From contig CANGQJ010000011.1 in assembly GCA_947456625.1 (NCBI GenBank), forward strand, positions 20,320 through 84,319: a stretch of DNA of 64,000 nt, written 5' to 3'. A model generated the notes under the pieces. The model was not told where the DNA came from and did not search any database. It saw nothing but the letters and a program-made list of their open reading frames with translations. A program made the position numbers and the translations under genes. Numbering within the stretch: position 1 is the first letter of the stretch; every line of letters begins with the position of its first letter. Of this stretch, positions 7,848 through 17,503 are shown piece by piece. This DNA is from Bacteroidota bacterium. Its GTDB lineage: Bacteria; Bacteroidota; Bacteroidia; Chitinophagales; Chitinophagaceae.

Positions 7848-9479
7848 TTATGCTTCGTTTAAAAATGGGTATTTATAGTCAGTTGGCGGGTTAAATGTCT
7901 CTTTAATGGTTCGGGCACTTAACCAACGGTATAAATTTAACATACTTCCAGCTTTGTCATTGGTTCCAGAAGCCCTAGCGCCTCCAAATGGCTGTTGTCC
8001 AACAACAGCACCAGTTGGCTTGTCATTAATGTAAAAATTACCAGCACTATGACGTAATTTTTGGGTTGCCAATTCAATAGCTTCTCTGTCCTGAGCAATG
8101 ATGGCACCAGTTAAAGCATATTTTGAAGTATCGTTTACTAAGTCTAAGGTTTTTTCATATTTGGTTGCAGGGTAAGTATAAATAGTAAGTACAGGACCAA
8201 AAATTTCTTCACACATGGTGAGGTACTTTGGATCCGATGTTTCAATAACAGTAGGTTCTACAAAATAACCTAGTTTTTTACTAAAGTTTCCACCAACTAA
8301 TATTTTAGCTTTTTTATCCTTTTTTGCTTTATTAATATAACTCGCAATTTTATCAAATGATTTTTCACTTATAACGGCGTTTACAAAATTGGAAAAATCT
8401 TCCACAGATCCAACTTTCATGCTTTGCACGGCTTGCACTAATTTTTCTTTTACCAAACCAGCAATATTACTTGGTAGGTAAGCTCTTGATGCCGCAGAAC
8501 ATTTTTGTCCTTGATATTCAAAAGCGCCTCTTGCTAATGCTGCTACAACCGTTTCCACATTAGCACTTGGATGAACCATTACAAAATCTTTTCCACCAGT
8601 TTCTCCAACAATACGCGGGTAAGATTTATAGTTGCTTATATTTTCACCAATTTGTTTCCACATATGATTAAATACACTGGTAGATCCAGTAAAATGAACC
8701 CCTGCAAAATGAGGATGTTTAAAACAAGTATCGCCAAGCACAGGACCATCTACATAAACCATATTAATAACACCATCCGGCAAACCTGCTTCCTTTAATA
8801 TTTGCATAAATAAATTAGCAGAATAAATTTGAGCATCAGAAGGTTTCCAAACTACTACATTACCACACATTGCAGCCGAGCTTGGTAAGTTAGCGCCAAT
8901 AGCGGTAAAGTTAAATGGAGTCACAGCTAACACGAATCCTTCTAGTCCGCGCCATTCCATACGATTATGAATGCCTGGTGCAGACACTGGCTGTTGCTTA
9001 TATATTTCAGTTAAAAAATGAACATTAAATCTTAAAAAATCAATTAACTCACAAGCTGCATCTATTTCTGCTTGATATGCATTTTTACTTTGGCCAAGCA
9101 TAGTGGCTGCATTCATTTCAAAACGATATTTGGTTGCTAATAAGTCTGCGGCTTTTAAAAAAATATGTGCTCTGGATTCCCAACTCATATTGGACCATTT
9201 TTCACGCACTTTTAAAGAAGTAGTAATAGCTGCTTCCACATGCGTTTTTCCTCCTAAGTGATAATGACCTAGGGTATGTTTAATTTCATGTGGCGGATGT
9301 ATTGAAATTTTCTTTCCAGTACGAACCGACTTTCCATTAATATACATTGGAATGTCCAAAGTCTTTTTCTTTAATCCTGCAATGGCCTTTTTAAGTGCTA
9401 TTTTTTCAGGTGAACCTGGTGCATAACTTAAAACTGGTTCATTGGAAGGAACTGGGTAATCAAAATATCCTAGTTGCAT
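7848..9479 (-). CDS. pruA: L-glutamate gamma-semialdehyde dehydrogenase (delta-1-pyrroline-5-carboxylate dehydrogenase)
   Basis: 543 residues from the ATG at 9479 (MQLGYFDYPVPSNEPVLSY); an upstream in-frame extension to 9500 is not supported by the family start. Aldehyde-dehydrogenase motifs: VTPFNFTAIGANLP, the Glu motif VGETGGKDFV, the catalytic Cys in GQKCSAASRAY, and CEEIFGPVLTIY near the C terminus. It oxidises glutamate semialdehyde to glutamate, the second step of proline degradation. The protein is the stand-alone long form, without a fused proline dehydrogenase, and prodh is not adjacent. 62 bases separate it from pdhA. Confidence 0.95.
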   Translation of the reverse strand: MQLGYFDYPVPSNEPVLSYAPGSPEKIALKKAIAGLKKKTLDIPMYINGKSVRTGKKISIHPPHEIKHTLGHYHLGGKTHVEAAITTSLKVREKWSNMSWESRAHIFLKAADLLATKYRFEMNAATMLGQSKNAYQAEIDAACELIDFLRFNVHFLTEIYKQQPVSAPGIHNRMEWRGLEGFVLAVTPFNFTAIGANLPSSAAMCGNVVVWKPSDAQIYSANLFMQILKEAGLPDGVINMVYVDGPVLGDTCFKHPHFAGVHFTGSTSVFNHMWKQIGENISNYKSYPRIVGETGGKDFVMVHPSANVETVVAALARGAFEYQGQKCSAASRAYLPSNIAGLVKEKLVQAVQSMKVGSVEDFSNFVNAVISEKSFDKIASYINKAKKDKKAKILVGGNFSKKLGYFVEPTVIETSDPKYLTMCEEIFGPVLTIYTYPATKYEKTLDLVNDTSKYALTGAIIAQDREAIELATQKLRHSAGNFYINDKPTGAVVGQQPFGGARASGTNDKAGSMLNLYRWLSARTIKETFNPPTDYKYPFLNEA

Positions 9480-9558
9480 ATATATGTTATTAGACAACAA
9501 AAATAAGCATTTAATAAATAGGGCTAAGTAATTGGACTAGAGTAATAAAAGATTACAT

Positions 9559-9566
9559 TAAATTTG
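9559..9566 (+). promoter_or_regulatory. Putative -7 element of the GlmU-like gene
   Basis: TAAATTTG, a full match to TAnnTTTG, 18 bases before the ATG at 9584. The -33 element is poor (TTG at 9532-9534, 24 bases away). Confidence 0.4.
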
Positions 9567-9583
9567 TTAAACAATACCTACAC

Positions 9584-10747
9584 ATGCGATATATATTAGT
9601 GGACACACCGGATAGAGCAAATTTTTTTCCTTTTACGCTAACTAGGTCTTTGGCCGAATGTAGGGTAGGTATTTTTACTATTCAACAAAGATGGGAACAA
9701 AATTTGGGTGACAAAACGGGTGTTTTAACGGAAGCTTATTTGCAAAATTTGTATTCCAATTTGGAATATATGAACGGTGATGAGGCATTGTATTTTATTA
9801 ATGCTTCCTGCATTCCAGAACCAGGTGTAGTGGAGCAAATAAATCAACTCAAGTTGGGTGAAAAATTAATAAGTAAAACGGGTAAATGGATTGCTACTTA
9901 TTCACAACATAAGTCAATTGCAAAAATACTTATGGGGGAGCTTCCACCTGTAAATTATACACCTGCTAGTTTTATTATTAATGCTGTTCATTTATTACAG
10001 CTAAACAAGGAATTTATAGTACGCGATTTTAAATGGGTTCAAAAAAATGGGAAATCCGAATCCATAGATTCAAGCAATAAAGTAGTAAATGCGGAACAAA
10101 TATTTATAGAACCCGGCGCTATAGTTACATGTTCAAATTTAAATGCAAGTGATGGCCCAATATATATTGGAAAAGAAGCAGTTGTGATGGAAGGTGTTAG
10201 TATAAGAGGCTCTTTTGTTTTAGGTGCAAAAGCCGTTGTAAAAATGAATACAAGCATTTATGGAAGCACTAGCATTGGCCCAAATTGTTTAATTGGCGGA
10301 GAAATTAAGAATTCCATAATCATGGGATATTCAAATAAGGGGCATGAGGGTTATATGGGAGATAGTATCGTAGGACATTGGTGTAATTTTGGTGCAGGCA
10401 CCTGTAATAGTAATATTAAAAATTCAGCAGGAGACATTCAAATGTGGAATGAGGGTAAACAAATATGGGAAACCATTGGTCAGAAAATGGGGTTTTTAGT
10501 TGGGGATTACACTAGGTTTGCTATTCATTCCAGTATTAATACAGGCACCTATGTTGGTGTTGGAGCCAATGTTTTTGGGAATGGGTTACTGCCTAAAAAC
10601 ATACCTAATTTCACTTGGGGTATTACACCTGGTTACAGGCTTGAAGAAGTTTTTGAAGATATCAATAATTGGCAAAAACTTAAAGGTTTTATGCTTTCAG
10701 AAGCAGATAAGCAAGTGCTTAAACATTTACATCATATAAGTGCTTAA
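9584..10747 (+). CDS. GlmU-like protein: degenerate nucleotidyltransferase domain plus left-handed beta-helix
   Basis: 387 residues. The N-terminal half (about 1-180) has the outline of a nucleotidyltransferase but starts MRYILVDTPDRANFFPFTLT and lacks the glycine-rich GxGTRM signature. The C-terminal half is a hexapeptide left-handed beta-helix: IYIGKEAVVMEGVSIRG, GSTSIGPNCLIGGEIKNSII, then GYMGDSIVGHWCNFGAGTCN, which matches the acetyltransferase segment of GlmU. Many Bacteroidota carry this protein and annotate it as putative sugar nucleotidyltransferase. It is followed by tpiA 89 bases downstream, a frequent neighbour. Substrate unknown. Confidence 0.75.
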   Translation: MRYILVDTPDRANFFPFTLTRSLAECRVGIFTIQQRWEQNLGDKTGVLTEAYLQNLYSNLEYMNGDEALYFINASCIPEPGVVEQINQLKLGEKLISKTGKWIATYSQHKSIAKILMGELPPVNYTPASFIINAVHLLQLNKEFIVRDFKWVQKNGKSESIDSSNKVVNAEQIFIEPGAIVTCSNLNASDGPIYIGKEAVVMEGVSIRGSFVLGAKAVVKMNTSIYGSTSIGPNCLIGGEIKNSIIMGYSNKGHEGYMGDSIVGHWCNFGAGTCNSNIKNSAGDIQMWNEGKQIWETIGQKMGFLVGDYTRFAIHSSINTGTYVGVGANVFGNGLLPKNIPNFTWGITPGYRLEEVFEDINNWQKLKGFMLSEADKQVLKHLHHISA

Positions 10748-10784
10748 GCTTTCCTTTTTATAGTTACTTAAGCCTATTTTTAAT

Positions 10785-10792
10785 TACCTTTG
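10785..10792 (+). promoter_or_regulatory. Putative -7 element of tpiA
   Basis: TACCTTTG matches TAnnTTTG and lies 44 bases before the tpiA ATG. No clear TTTG is seen at the -33 distance, so the call rests on the -7 box alone. Confidence 0.4.
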
Positions 10793-10836
10793 CACGGCAT
10801 TTTACACCTATTAATTGCATAACAAATTTATATAAT

Positions 10837-11598
10837 ATGAGAAAGCAAATTGCTGCAGCCAATTGGAAAATGAATTTAAGCGTTTCAGAAGCAGAAATCT
10901 TATTAGATCAGTTATTGGCTTCTGAACATAATTTAAGTGCAAACCAAGAGGCTATTTTTGCAGTTCCTGCTATCTATATTCCTTTGGCTACACAAAAATT
11001 AGCTGGTAAAAATAATGTTTATGTTGCAGCTCAAAATTGTCATCCAAAAGCAAATGGCGCTTACACGGGTGAAATTTCTGCACCCATGTTTGCATCTGTG
11101 GGGGTGAAGCATATTGTTTTAGGACACTCTGAGCGTCGTGAATATTTTAACGAATCAGATGCTTTTTTAGCAGAAAAAACAAATGCTGTTTTAGCAATAG
11201 GAAGTACTCCAATATTTTGTTGTGGTGAACCATTAGAAATAAGAGAAGCGGGTACTCAAAATAGTTTTGTGGAAGCTCAATTAAAAAATTCATTATTTCA
11301 TTTAACTGCAGACCAAATTACTAAAGTGGTTATTGCTTATGAGCCTATTTGGGCAATTGGCACAGGTAAAACAGCAAGCAGTGAGCAAGCACAAGAAATA
11401 CATGCCTATATCCGTTCGGTATTTGCTACTAAATATGGTCAAGCTATTGCAGATCAAATTTCAATTTTATACGGTGGTAGTGTTAAAGCCGCTAATGCTA
11501 AAGAAATTTTTTCTCAGCCCGACGTGGATGGCGGTTTAGTAGGTGGTGCCTCCTTAATTGCTTCCGAATTTGCTGCTATTATTAATGCACTTAAATAG
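10837..11598 (+). CDS. tpiA: Triose-phosphate isomerase
   Basis: 253 residues, usual length. Catalytic features: N-terminal AANWKMN with the active-site Asn/Lys, GHSERREYFNE with the electrophilic His, AYEPIWAIGTGKTAS with the catalytic Glu and the flexible loop 6, and the phosphate-binding YGGSVKAAN and VDGGLVGGASL. It interconverts dihydroxyacetone phosphate and glyceraldehyde 3-phosphate. It is followed 24 bases later by lepA. Confidence 0.98.
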   Translation: MRKQIAAANWKMNLSVSEAEILLDQLLASEHNLSANQEAIFAVPAIYIPLATQKLAGKNNVYVAAQNCHPKANGAYTGEISAPMFASVGVKHIVLGHSERREYFNESDAFLAEKTNAVLAIGSTPIFCCGEPLEIREAGTQNSFVEAQLKNSLFHLTADQITKVVIAYEPIWAIGTGKTASSEQAQEIHAYIRSVFATKYGQAIADQISILYGGSVKAANAKEIFSQPDVDGGLVGGASLIASEFAAIINALK

Positions 11599-11622
11599 AT
11601 TTTAAAAGACTAGTTTCACTAC

Positions 11623-13407
11623 ATGAAGAACATAAGAAATTTTTGTATCATCGCACATATCGATCACGGTAAAAGTACCTTGGCTGACCGTTTATTGGAA
11701 CATACCAAAACTATTACTGAGCGTGAAATGATGAACCAGGTTTTAGATGATATGGATTTAGAGCGTGAGAAAGGAATTACCATTAAAAGTCATGCAATTC
11801 AAATTAATTATATTCACAAAGGCGAAACCTATACTTTAAATTTAATTGATACTCCAGGTCACGTAGATTTTAGTTATGAAGTAAGCCGTGCACTTGCTGC
11901 CTGTGAAGGGGCGCTTTTATTAGTAGACGCTTCACAAGGTATTCAAGCACAAACTATTTCCAATTTATACTTAGCATTAGATAACAATTTAGAGATCATT
12001 CCGGTGATTAATAAAATTGATATGGACGGTGCAAAAATACCCGAAGTAACCGACCAAATTATTGATTTAATTGGATGTAAACAGGAGGATATTTTATTAG
12101 CTAGTGGAAGAAGTGGAATTGGTATTGAAGAAATTTTGCAAGCAGTTTGTGAGCGTATACCAGCACCAGTTGGTAATCCCGATGCACCTTTGCAAGCATT
12201 AATTTTTGATAGTGTATTTAATAGCTTTAGAGGAATTATTGTTTATTACCGAATTATGAATGGTGTTTTAAAGAAGAATGATAAAATACAATTTGTAGCA
12301 TCTGGTAAAGATTATATAGCGGATGAAGTGGGTGTATTGAAATTGGCAATGACGCCTAAAGCGGAAGTGAGAGCAGGTGATGTGGGTTATATAATTACTG
12401 GTATTAAAAATGCAAAAGAAGTTAAAGTAGGAGATACCATTACCCTTGCAAACAACCCGGGTGAAATGATTAATGGTTTTGAGGAAGTAAAGCCCATGGT
12501 ATTTGCGGGTATTTATCCTGTGAATACCGATGAGTTTGAAGAATTGAGGGATTGTATGGAAAAGCTACAATTAAATGATGCTTCTTTAACATTTGAATTA
12601 GAAACTTCACAAGCTTTAGGTTTTGGATTCCGTTGCGGATTCCTTGGTTTATTGCACATGGAAATTATTCAAGAGCGATTGGAGCGTGAGTTTAATCAAA
12701 CAGTAATTACTACGGTACCAAACGTAAGTTTTATAGCCTATACTACTAGGAAGGAAAAGATAATTGTGAACAATCCAACAGAGATGCCCGATCCTGTAAA
12801 AATTGATTACATCGAAGAGCCATTTATTAGGGCACAAATTATTACTACACCTGATTATATTGGAAACATTATTACTTTATGTTTAGGGAAAAGAGGTATG
12901 TTAATTAATCAAAGTTATTTGACACCTACCCGTGTTGAATTAATATTTGAAATGCCTTTAACAGAAATTGTATTTGACTTTTATGATAAGTTAAAGAGTG
13001 GCACCAGAGGATATGCATCCTTTGACTATACTCAAATTGGATTTAGAGAAGCAGATATTGTGAAGATGGATATTTTATTGAATGGCGAGAAAGTAGACGC
13101 ATTGAGTGCGTTAATTCACCGCGGCAAATCGGCGGAGTTTGGTCGTAAATTGTGTGAGAAATTAAAAGAATTATTAACCAAGCAACAATTCCAAATTGCT
13201 ATACAAGCAGCCATTGGGGCAAAGGTAGTAGCGCGTGAAAATATCTCTGCGATGCGTAAGGACGTAACAGCAAAATGTTATGGTGGTGATATTAGCCGTA
13301 AACGTAAATTATTAGAAAAGCAAAAAGAAGGTAAAAAGAGAATGCGTCAAATTGGAAATGTTGAAATTCCACAAGAAGCCTTCTTGGCAGTATTGAAATT
13401 AGATTAA
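11623..13407 (+). CDS. lepA: Elongation factor 4 (back-translocating GTPase LepA)
   Basis: 594 residues, complete. G1 [17 protein letters not shown]2 region with [10 protein letters not shown]3 DTPGHVDF, G4 NKIDMDGA. The C-terminal domain unique to EF4 is present ([39 protein letters not shown] cannot be mistaken for EF-G; quoted in parts: [27 protein letters not shown]). Ribosome-associated GTPase that remodels stalled or initiating ribosomes. It lies 24 bases after tpiA, and its stop is followed by a hairpin at 13416 that also serves the converging gene. Confidence 0.98.
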   Translation: MKNIRNFCIIAHIDHGKSTLADRLLEHTKTITEREMMNQVLDDMDLEREKGITIKSHAIQINYIHKGETYTLNLIDTPGHVDFSYEVSRALAACEGALLLVDASQGIQAQTISNLYLALDNNLEIIPVINKIDMDGAKIPEVTDQIIDLIGCKQEDILLASGRSGIGIEEILQAVCERIPAPVGNPDAPLQALIFDSVFNSFRGIIVYYRIMNGVLKKNDKIQFVASGKDYIADEVGVLKLAMTPKAEVRAGDVGYIITGIKNAKEVKVGDTITLANNPGEMINGFEEVKPMVFAGIYPVNTDEFEELRDCMEKLQLNDASLTFELETSQALGFGFRCGFLGLLHMEIIQERLEREFNQTVITTVPNVSFIAYTTRKEKIIVNNPTEMPDPVKIDYIEEPFIRAQIITTPDYIGNIITLCLGKRGMLINQSYLTPTRVELIFEMPLTEIVFDFYDKLKSGTRGYASFDYTQIGFREADIVKMDILLNGEKVDALSALIHRGKSAEFGRKLCEKLKELLTKQQFQIAIQAAIGAKVVARENISAMRKDVTAKCYGGDISRKRKLLEKQKEGKKRMRQIGNVEIPQEAFLAVLKLD

Positions 13408-13415
13408 AAAATATA

Positions 13416-13446
13416 ATGGAATGCCTATTTATTGGGCATGTTCCAT
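13416..13446. terminator. Hairpin between convergent lepA and the 270-residue secreted protein
   Basis: ATGGA at 13416-13420 plus ATGCC pair with GGCAT and TTCCAT (13441-13446), with a small bulge. The structure spans the last codons of the minus-strand gene (stop at 13425), so it is partly coding. No long T run follows, hence moderate confidence. Confidence 0.4.
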
Positions 13447-14237
13447 TTCCCATTTTTCCATACAAAGTACACTTCGTTTCCACTTGGAACAAGTGTACTT
13501 TTTGCATTTAAATCGTTACTAGTACTAGATAATTCCGAAAGTAATATGGCATTGTTTTCTTTTTCATGTCTAATATATGCATTGCTGCCTTTTTTGTAGG
13601 TATATATAAACCTATTAATGGGGGCTTTTGGGTAGGTTTCATCTGGTGGATAAATGAAAAAATCACCACCAAAAACTGGCTCTTCATTTTCAAAATGCAT
13701 TACTTCAATAATTTTATTTGAGGTAATGTAATTACTTTCATCAAAACCAAGTAAGGTATAGTAATTCGTATTGTTATGATGTGTCAATATAATATCATAA
13801 TAAATGGCACCTAACCAATTTTTCCTATTGGAAACTAATTTTGTGGATTGCTCCATTTTATCTGATCTATCAAATAAGGGCAATAATTTTAAACTACCGT
13901 TATTGGTATTAATTTGTATTGCGCCTCTTTGTTTGTAATTACCGTCCTCTAAATCTAATTGCCAAGTAAAAATTCTAAATGAATTATCCGGAGCGGTAAC
14001 CAGCCTCACCGAAACAAGTGAATCCAATGGAATATTAAATGAGTATGGATTTTTTAATGTTTGAACTAAAGCCTTTGTAAATAAACTGTCTGCTTCGTAA
14101 CGTCCCTCCAAGGTTGGATCCTCCTGAATTAATTTTGCAATTTGTTGAAGTCCAGTTCCGGTACTATCTATTGAGTTTTGAGCTTGTAAATTAGTACTGC
14201 ACAAAATAACAAATACAACTGCAATTAATTTATTCAT
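13425..14237 (-). CDS. Secreted protein of unknown function
   Basis: 270 residues. Signal peptide MNKLIAVVFVILCSTNLQAQ with a signal-peptidase I-like end (LQAQ) at about residue 20. The rest has alternating polar and aromatic segments (RIFTWQLDLEDGNYKQRGAIQ, YYDIILTHHNNTNYYTLLGFDES), suggesting a beta-rich fold, and ends VYFVWKNGKWNMPNK. I do not recognise a domain with a known function. It is adjacent to the gmhB-like gene (25 bases upstream) but shares no obvious pathway. Confidence 0.75.
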   Translation of the reverse strand: MNKLIAVVFVILCSTNLQAQNSIDSTGTGLQQIAKLIQEDPTLEGRYEADSLFTKALVQTLKNPYSFNIPLDSLVSVRLVTAPDNSFRIFTWQLDLEDGNYKQRGAIQINTNNGSLKLLPLFDRSDKMEQSTKLVSNRKNWLGAIYYDIILTHHNNTNYYTLLGFDESNYITSNKIIEVMHFENEEPVFGGDFFIYPPDETYPKAPINRFIYTYKKGSNAYIRHEKENNAILLSELSSTSNDLNAKSTLVPSGNEVYFVWKNGKWNMPNK

Positions 14238-14262
14238 ACTTAAAATTAATTAATGTTAGCCG

Positions 14263-14814
14263 TTAAATTGCTTTTGCAAAAGTTAATAAATGATCAAAAC
14301 GATAATCTATGGTTTCATGAGGAAAAATAGTCTCAGGATGCGTTGTAGCTAAAAATACGGTATGCATGCCGGCATTACGTCCAAAATGCATATCACTGCT
14401 GCGATTGCCCACCATAATTGATTGCTTAAAATTAATGTGATTAAACATTTCTTTTGCTTGATATGCCATACCTGGTTGAGGTTTTCTATTGGGGGAATTA
14501 TTATCTAAATCGGCACAATAAAATATATGATCAATTCTGCCACCAACCTTATTGATACCTTTTAACATATTGGAATGAATATCTGAAAGATTTTCGTGGG
14601 TCATTAAACCTCGGCCAATTCCTTTTTGGTTGGTAGTAATTACAATGGTTTTAAACTTAGTTGCTAAAATTGGTAGGGCTTGTAAACTTTCCATGTAAAA
14701 CTCAAATTTGTCCCAACTTTTCACATAGTCTTCGTTTTTTTCGACATTAATAACGCCATCACGGTCTAAAAACAAAGTCCAACTTGGATTAATATCGGTT
14801 AATGAAAATGACAT
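14263..14814 (-). CDS. HAD-IIIA hydrolase, GmhB-like (D-glycero-D-manno-heptose 1,7-bisphosphate phosphatase family)
   Basis: 183 residues from ATG at 14814, one base after the gmhA stop (14816-14818); the open frame runs back to a TTG at 14826. HAD motif I LFLDRDGVINVE carries the nucleophile and acid/base Asp; motif II is ITTNQKGIGRG; motif IV is MVGNRSSDMHFGRNAGM. True GmhB has a Cys/His zinc-binding loop before RKPxPGM; here the loop is FYCADLDNNSPNRKPQPGM with a single Cys, so zinc binding is probably lost. Placement directly after gmhA supports a heptose-phosphate role. Confidence 0.8.
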   Translation of the reverse strand: MSFSLTDINPSWTLFLDRDGVINVEKNEDYVKSWDKFEFYMESLQALPILATKFKTIVITTNQKGIGRGLMTHENLSDIHSNMLKGINKVGGRIDHIFYCADLDNNSPNRKPQPGMAYQAKEMFNHINFKQSIMVGNRSSDMHFGRNAGMHTVFLATTHPETIFPHETIDYRFDHLLTFAKAI

Positions 14815-14815
14815 A

Positions 14816-15397
14816 CTATTTACCAAAAATATTTATTTCAACTAATTCACAAATAATGTGTCCCACTAAAATATGAGCCTCTTGAATACGAGGTGTAGTA
14901 TTGGAGGGAACATTAATTAAATAATCACCAAGGTCTTTCATTTTGCCTCCTTTTTGACCAGTAAAACCAACCGTAATTACACCAATGTTTTTAGCCATTT
15001 CAAAAGCCTTTACAATATTTCCTGAATTACCAGAAGTGCTAATACCTACTAAAACATCACCAGGTTTAGCCAAGCCTTCCAGCAATCTTGCATAAATTAC
15101 ATCATAACTATAATCGTTTGCAACTGCAGTTAAATAGGAGGTATTACAATGAAGCGCATCGGAGGGTAAAGCTTTGCGATCCTTGTAAAATCTTCCAGAA
15201 AATTCGGCTGCTAAATGTTGCGCGTCGGCTGCACTTCCACCATTGCCTGCAAAATAAACTGCATTGCCATTTTGAAATGCTTTGGTAATAACATTTGTAA
15301 CAGTTTGAATTTGATTTACCAAATGGGTATCTGCTAATAATTGTTGTTTTACTTCAATGGAAGCGGAAATGATATCTGTAATTGCTTGTGTAGACAT
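14816..15397 (-). CDS. gmhA: Phosphoheptose isomerase (SIS domain, GmhA)
   Basis: 193 residues. The SIS-fold signature GNGGSAADAQHLAAEFSGRF lies at about 52-71, followed by SALHCNTSYL-like (PSDALHCNTSYLTAVANDY) and GISTSGNSGNIVKAFEMAK, with the C-terminal EAHILVGHIICELVE. GmhA converts sedoheptulose 7-phosphate to D-glycero-D-manno-heptose 7-phosphate. The next gene in the operon is GmhB-like. No heptose kinase/adenylyltransferase (HldE/HddA/HddC) is in the cluster, so the remaining steps must be encoded elsewhere. Confidence 0.92.
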   Translation of the reverse strand: MSTQAITDIISASIEVKQQLLADTHLVNQIQTVTNVITKAFQNGNAVYFAGNGGSAADAQHLAAEFSGRFYKDRKALPSDALHCNTSYLTAVANDYSYDVIYARLLEGLAKPGDVLVGISTSGNSGNIVKAFEMAKNIGVITVGFTGQKGGKMKDLGDYLINVPSNTTPRIQEAHILVGHIICELVEINIFGK

Positions 15398-15418
15398 GTG
15401 ATATGCTTTATGTAAATA

Positions 15419-16549
15419 TTATATTTTTTGATGCAAGTTTATGAAATTTTCAGCCATTTGCTCCCAACTATATTTTTTCTTTTCTTCTTTAATATTGGGC
15501 AGATAAGTTTCTGCACCATTTTTATACAGTTCCATAATTCCATTTGCAATAGCATCAGAGTTGGGCTCCACTACGATACCTACTTTATTATTTGGTACCG
15601 TATCTGGCAGTGCTCCAACATTGGTTACAAGCATTGGAATTTCAAAATGATAGGCAAGGGGAGTGACGCCACTTTGAGTTGCATTTCTGTAGGGCTGGAT
15701 AATAAAATCGGCACTGCATACATATTTTTTTACTTCACTGTCGGCAACAAAACTGGTGTGTAAAATAATATTGTTGGTTAATGCTAGTGTACTAATTAAA
15801 TCATGATAGGGTTTAGCATCCTCGTAAAATTCACCTACGATCATTAATTTAATATTTTCATTTTTCACGTTTGTACTTGCCATTGCTTGTATTAACATGT
15901 CAAGTCCTTTATAATGACGAATAAACCCAAAAAATAAAATTATTTTATCGTCATTGTTTAATCCTATTAATTTTCTAGCTTCTTGCTTAGGTATTGCATT
16001 TCCAAAGTGTTCAAAAATGGGATGTGGAGATAAAATAGAAGGTTTATTAGAAAACTTTTTTACATCTTTGGTTACTTTTTCACTCATGGTTAAAAAACCA
16101 TCCATTTTTTTTGCAAAGTAGGTAGTTAGTAATTTATCACCAAACCGTTTTTCATGTGGGATCATATTATCCACTATGGCAATTACTTTAGTATGCTTGT
16201 TTGATTTAGCAATTCCACAAATAGTACCTAAACAAGGAGCTAAAAAAGGAATCCAATACCGTACAATTATTAAATCAGGTTTTTGCCTTTTTAATTTTAA
16301 TCCAATGCGAATCCAATTAAAAGGATTTATAGAATTTATGCCAACGTGAATATTTACATTAGTTGGAGCGGGCTCGGTACTATATTGTGTAGTACCTGGA
16401 AATAAAAAAGAAGGATATTGAAGCGAAAAGGTTTCAATACTTGTTTTAATATTTTTTTTTGTAAAAGTATTCGCCAGTTTTTCATCAAAAGCAGATAGGC
16501 CACCTCTTAATGGCCAGGCTGGACCTATTATCACAATTGAATTTACCAT
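15419..16549 (-). CDS. Glycosyltransferase family 4 (GT-B fold)
   Basis: 376 residues. The N-terminal lobe begins IVIIGPAWPLRGGLSAFDE, with the glycine-rich loop near the acceptor site. The C-terminal lobe has KIILFFGFIRHYKGLDMLI and a late region ADFIIQPYRNATQSGVTPLAYHFEIP, which contains the donor-binding loop, although the classical EX7E is replaced by QPYRNATQSG. Predicted retaining transferase for a cell-surface glycan. It overlaps the preceding GT2 gene by 7 bases, so the two are translationally coupled. Confidence 0.88.
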   Translation of the reverse strand: MVNSIVIIGPAWPLRGGLSAFDEKLANTFTKKNIKTSIETFSLQYPSFLFPGTTQYSTEPAPTNVNIHVGINSINPFNWIRIGLKLKRQKPDLIIVRYWIPFLAPCLGTICGIAKSNKHTKVIAIVDNMIPHEKRFGDKLLTTYFAKKMDGFLTMSEKVTKDVKKFSNKPSILSPHPIFEHFGNAIPKQEARKLIGLNNDDKIILFFGFIRHYKGLDMLIQAMASTNVKNENIKLMIVGEFYEDAKPYHDLISTLALTNNIILHTSFVADSEVKKYVCSADFIIQPYRNATQSGVTPLAYHFEIPMLVTNVGALPDTVPNNKVGIVVEPNSDAIANGIMELYKNGAETYLPNIKEEKKKYSWEQMAENFINLHQKI

Positions 16550-17484
16550 CCTAATTTGTCAGAAATTAAGTAGTTGTTTCGGTCAGCAGCGTTACGATTA
16601 ATTAGCTCTGCTATAAAACCAGCTAAGAACAATTGAACGCCAATTAACATGGAAGTTAAAGCAATATAAAAGGCTGGCTTGTTTGTAATGCTAGCGTCGG
16701 GTTGTATAAACTTTGAAAAAACAATATATCCAACCGAAACAAAACCAACCATAAAAAATAAGCTACCAATTAATCCAAAAAATTGCATAGGCTTTTTACC
16801 AAACTTTGATAAAAACTGTATGGTCATTAGATCTAAAAAACCATTTACAAATCGTTCCCATCCAAATTTAGTAGTCCCATATTTACGAGCCTGATGTACT
16901 ACCACTTTTTCACCTATCTTTTTAAAACCTGCCCACTTGGCTAAAATGGGAATGTATCTATGCATTTCACCAAATACCTCAATGCTTTTTACCACTTTTA
17001 ATTGATATGCTTTAATACCACAATTAAAATCATGTAAAATTATACCGGAGCTTTTTCTTGCTACAGCATTATAAATTTTTGATGGAATATTTTTAGTAAA
17101 AGTATTGTCATATCTTTTTTTCTTCCAACCACTAACTAAATGAAAACCTTGGTTTACAATCATGTCATAAAATTCAGGAATTTCATCTGGAGAATCTTGC
17201 AGGTCGGCATCCATGGTTACTACAATGTCACCTTGTGCAGCTTTAAAACCTTCGTTTAGTGCAGCCGATTTACCATAATTTCTTTGAAAGCGAATACCTT
17301 TTAAGGCAGCATATTGGTTTCTTAGATTTACTATAATTAACCAACTATCGTCATCACTACCATCATCCACCATTATAACTTCGTAGCTAAAATTGTTAGA
17401 TTGCATCACACGGTCTATCCACGCCATTAATTCTGGCAATGATTCTGCTTCATTATATAATGGAACGACAACTGAGATTTGCAT
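16543..17484 (-). CDS. Glycosyltransferase family 2 with C-terminal membrane segments (DPM1/GtrB/ArnC-like)
   Basis: 313 residues. GT-A fold: VVPLYNEAESLPEL, then VDDGSDDDSW, and the metal-binding MDADLQDSPDEIPEF. Two membrane segments lie at about 235-258 and 270-293. This arrangement is that of polyprenyl-phosphate glycosyltransferases (dolichol-phosphate mannose synthase type, GtrB, ArnC), which load a sugar on undecaprenyl phosphate. First gene of the GT2-GT4-gmhA-gmhB-like run on the minus strand, following DUF4199 by 19 bases. Confidence 0.9.
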   Translation of the reverse strand: MQISVVVPLYNEAESLPELMAWIDRVMQSNNFSYEVIMVDDGSDDDSWLIIVNLRNQYAALKGIRFQRNYGKSAALNEGFKAAQGDIVVTMDADLQDSPDEIPEFYDMIVNQGFHLVSGWKKKRYDNTFTKNIPSKIYNAVARKSSGIILHDFNCGIKAYQLKVVKSIEVFGEMHRYIPILAKWAGFKKIGEKVVVHQARKYGTTKFGWERFVNGFLDLMTIQFLSKFGKKPMQFFGLIGSLFFMVGFVSVGYIVFSKFIQPDASITNKPAFYIALTSMLIGVQLFLAGFIAELINRNAADRNNYLISDKLGW

Positions 17485-17503
17485 GATGATGTATTAAAAA
17501 GAA

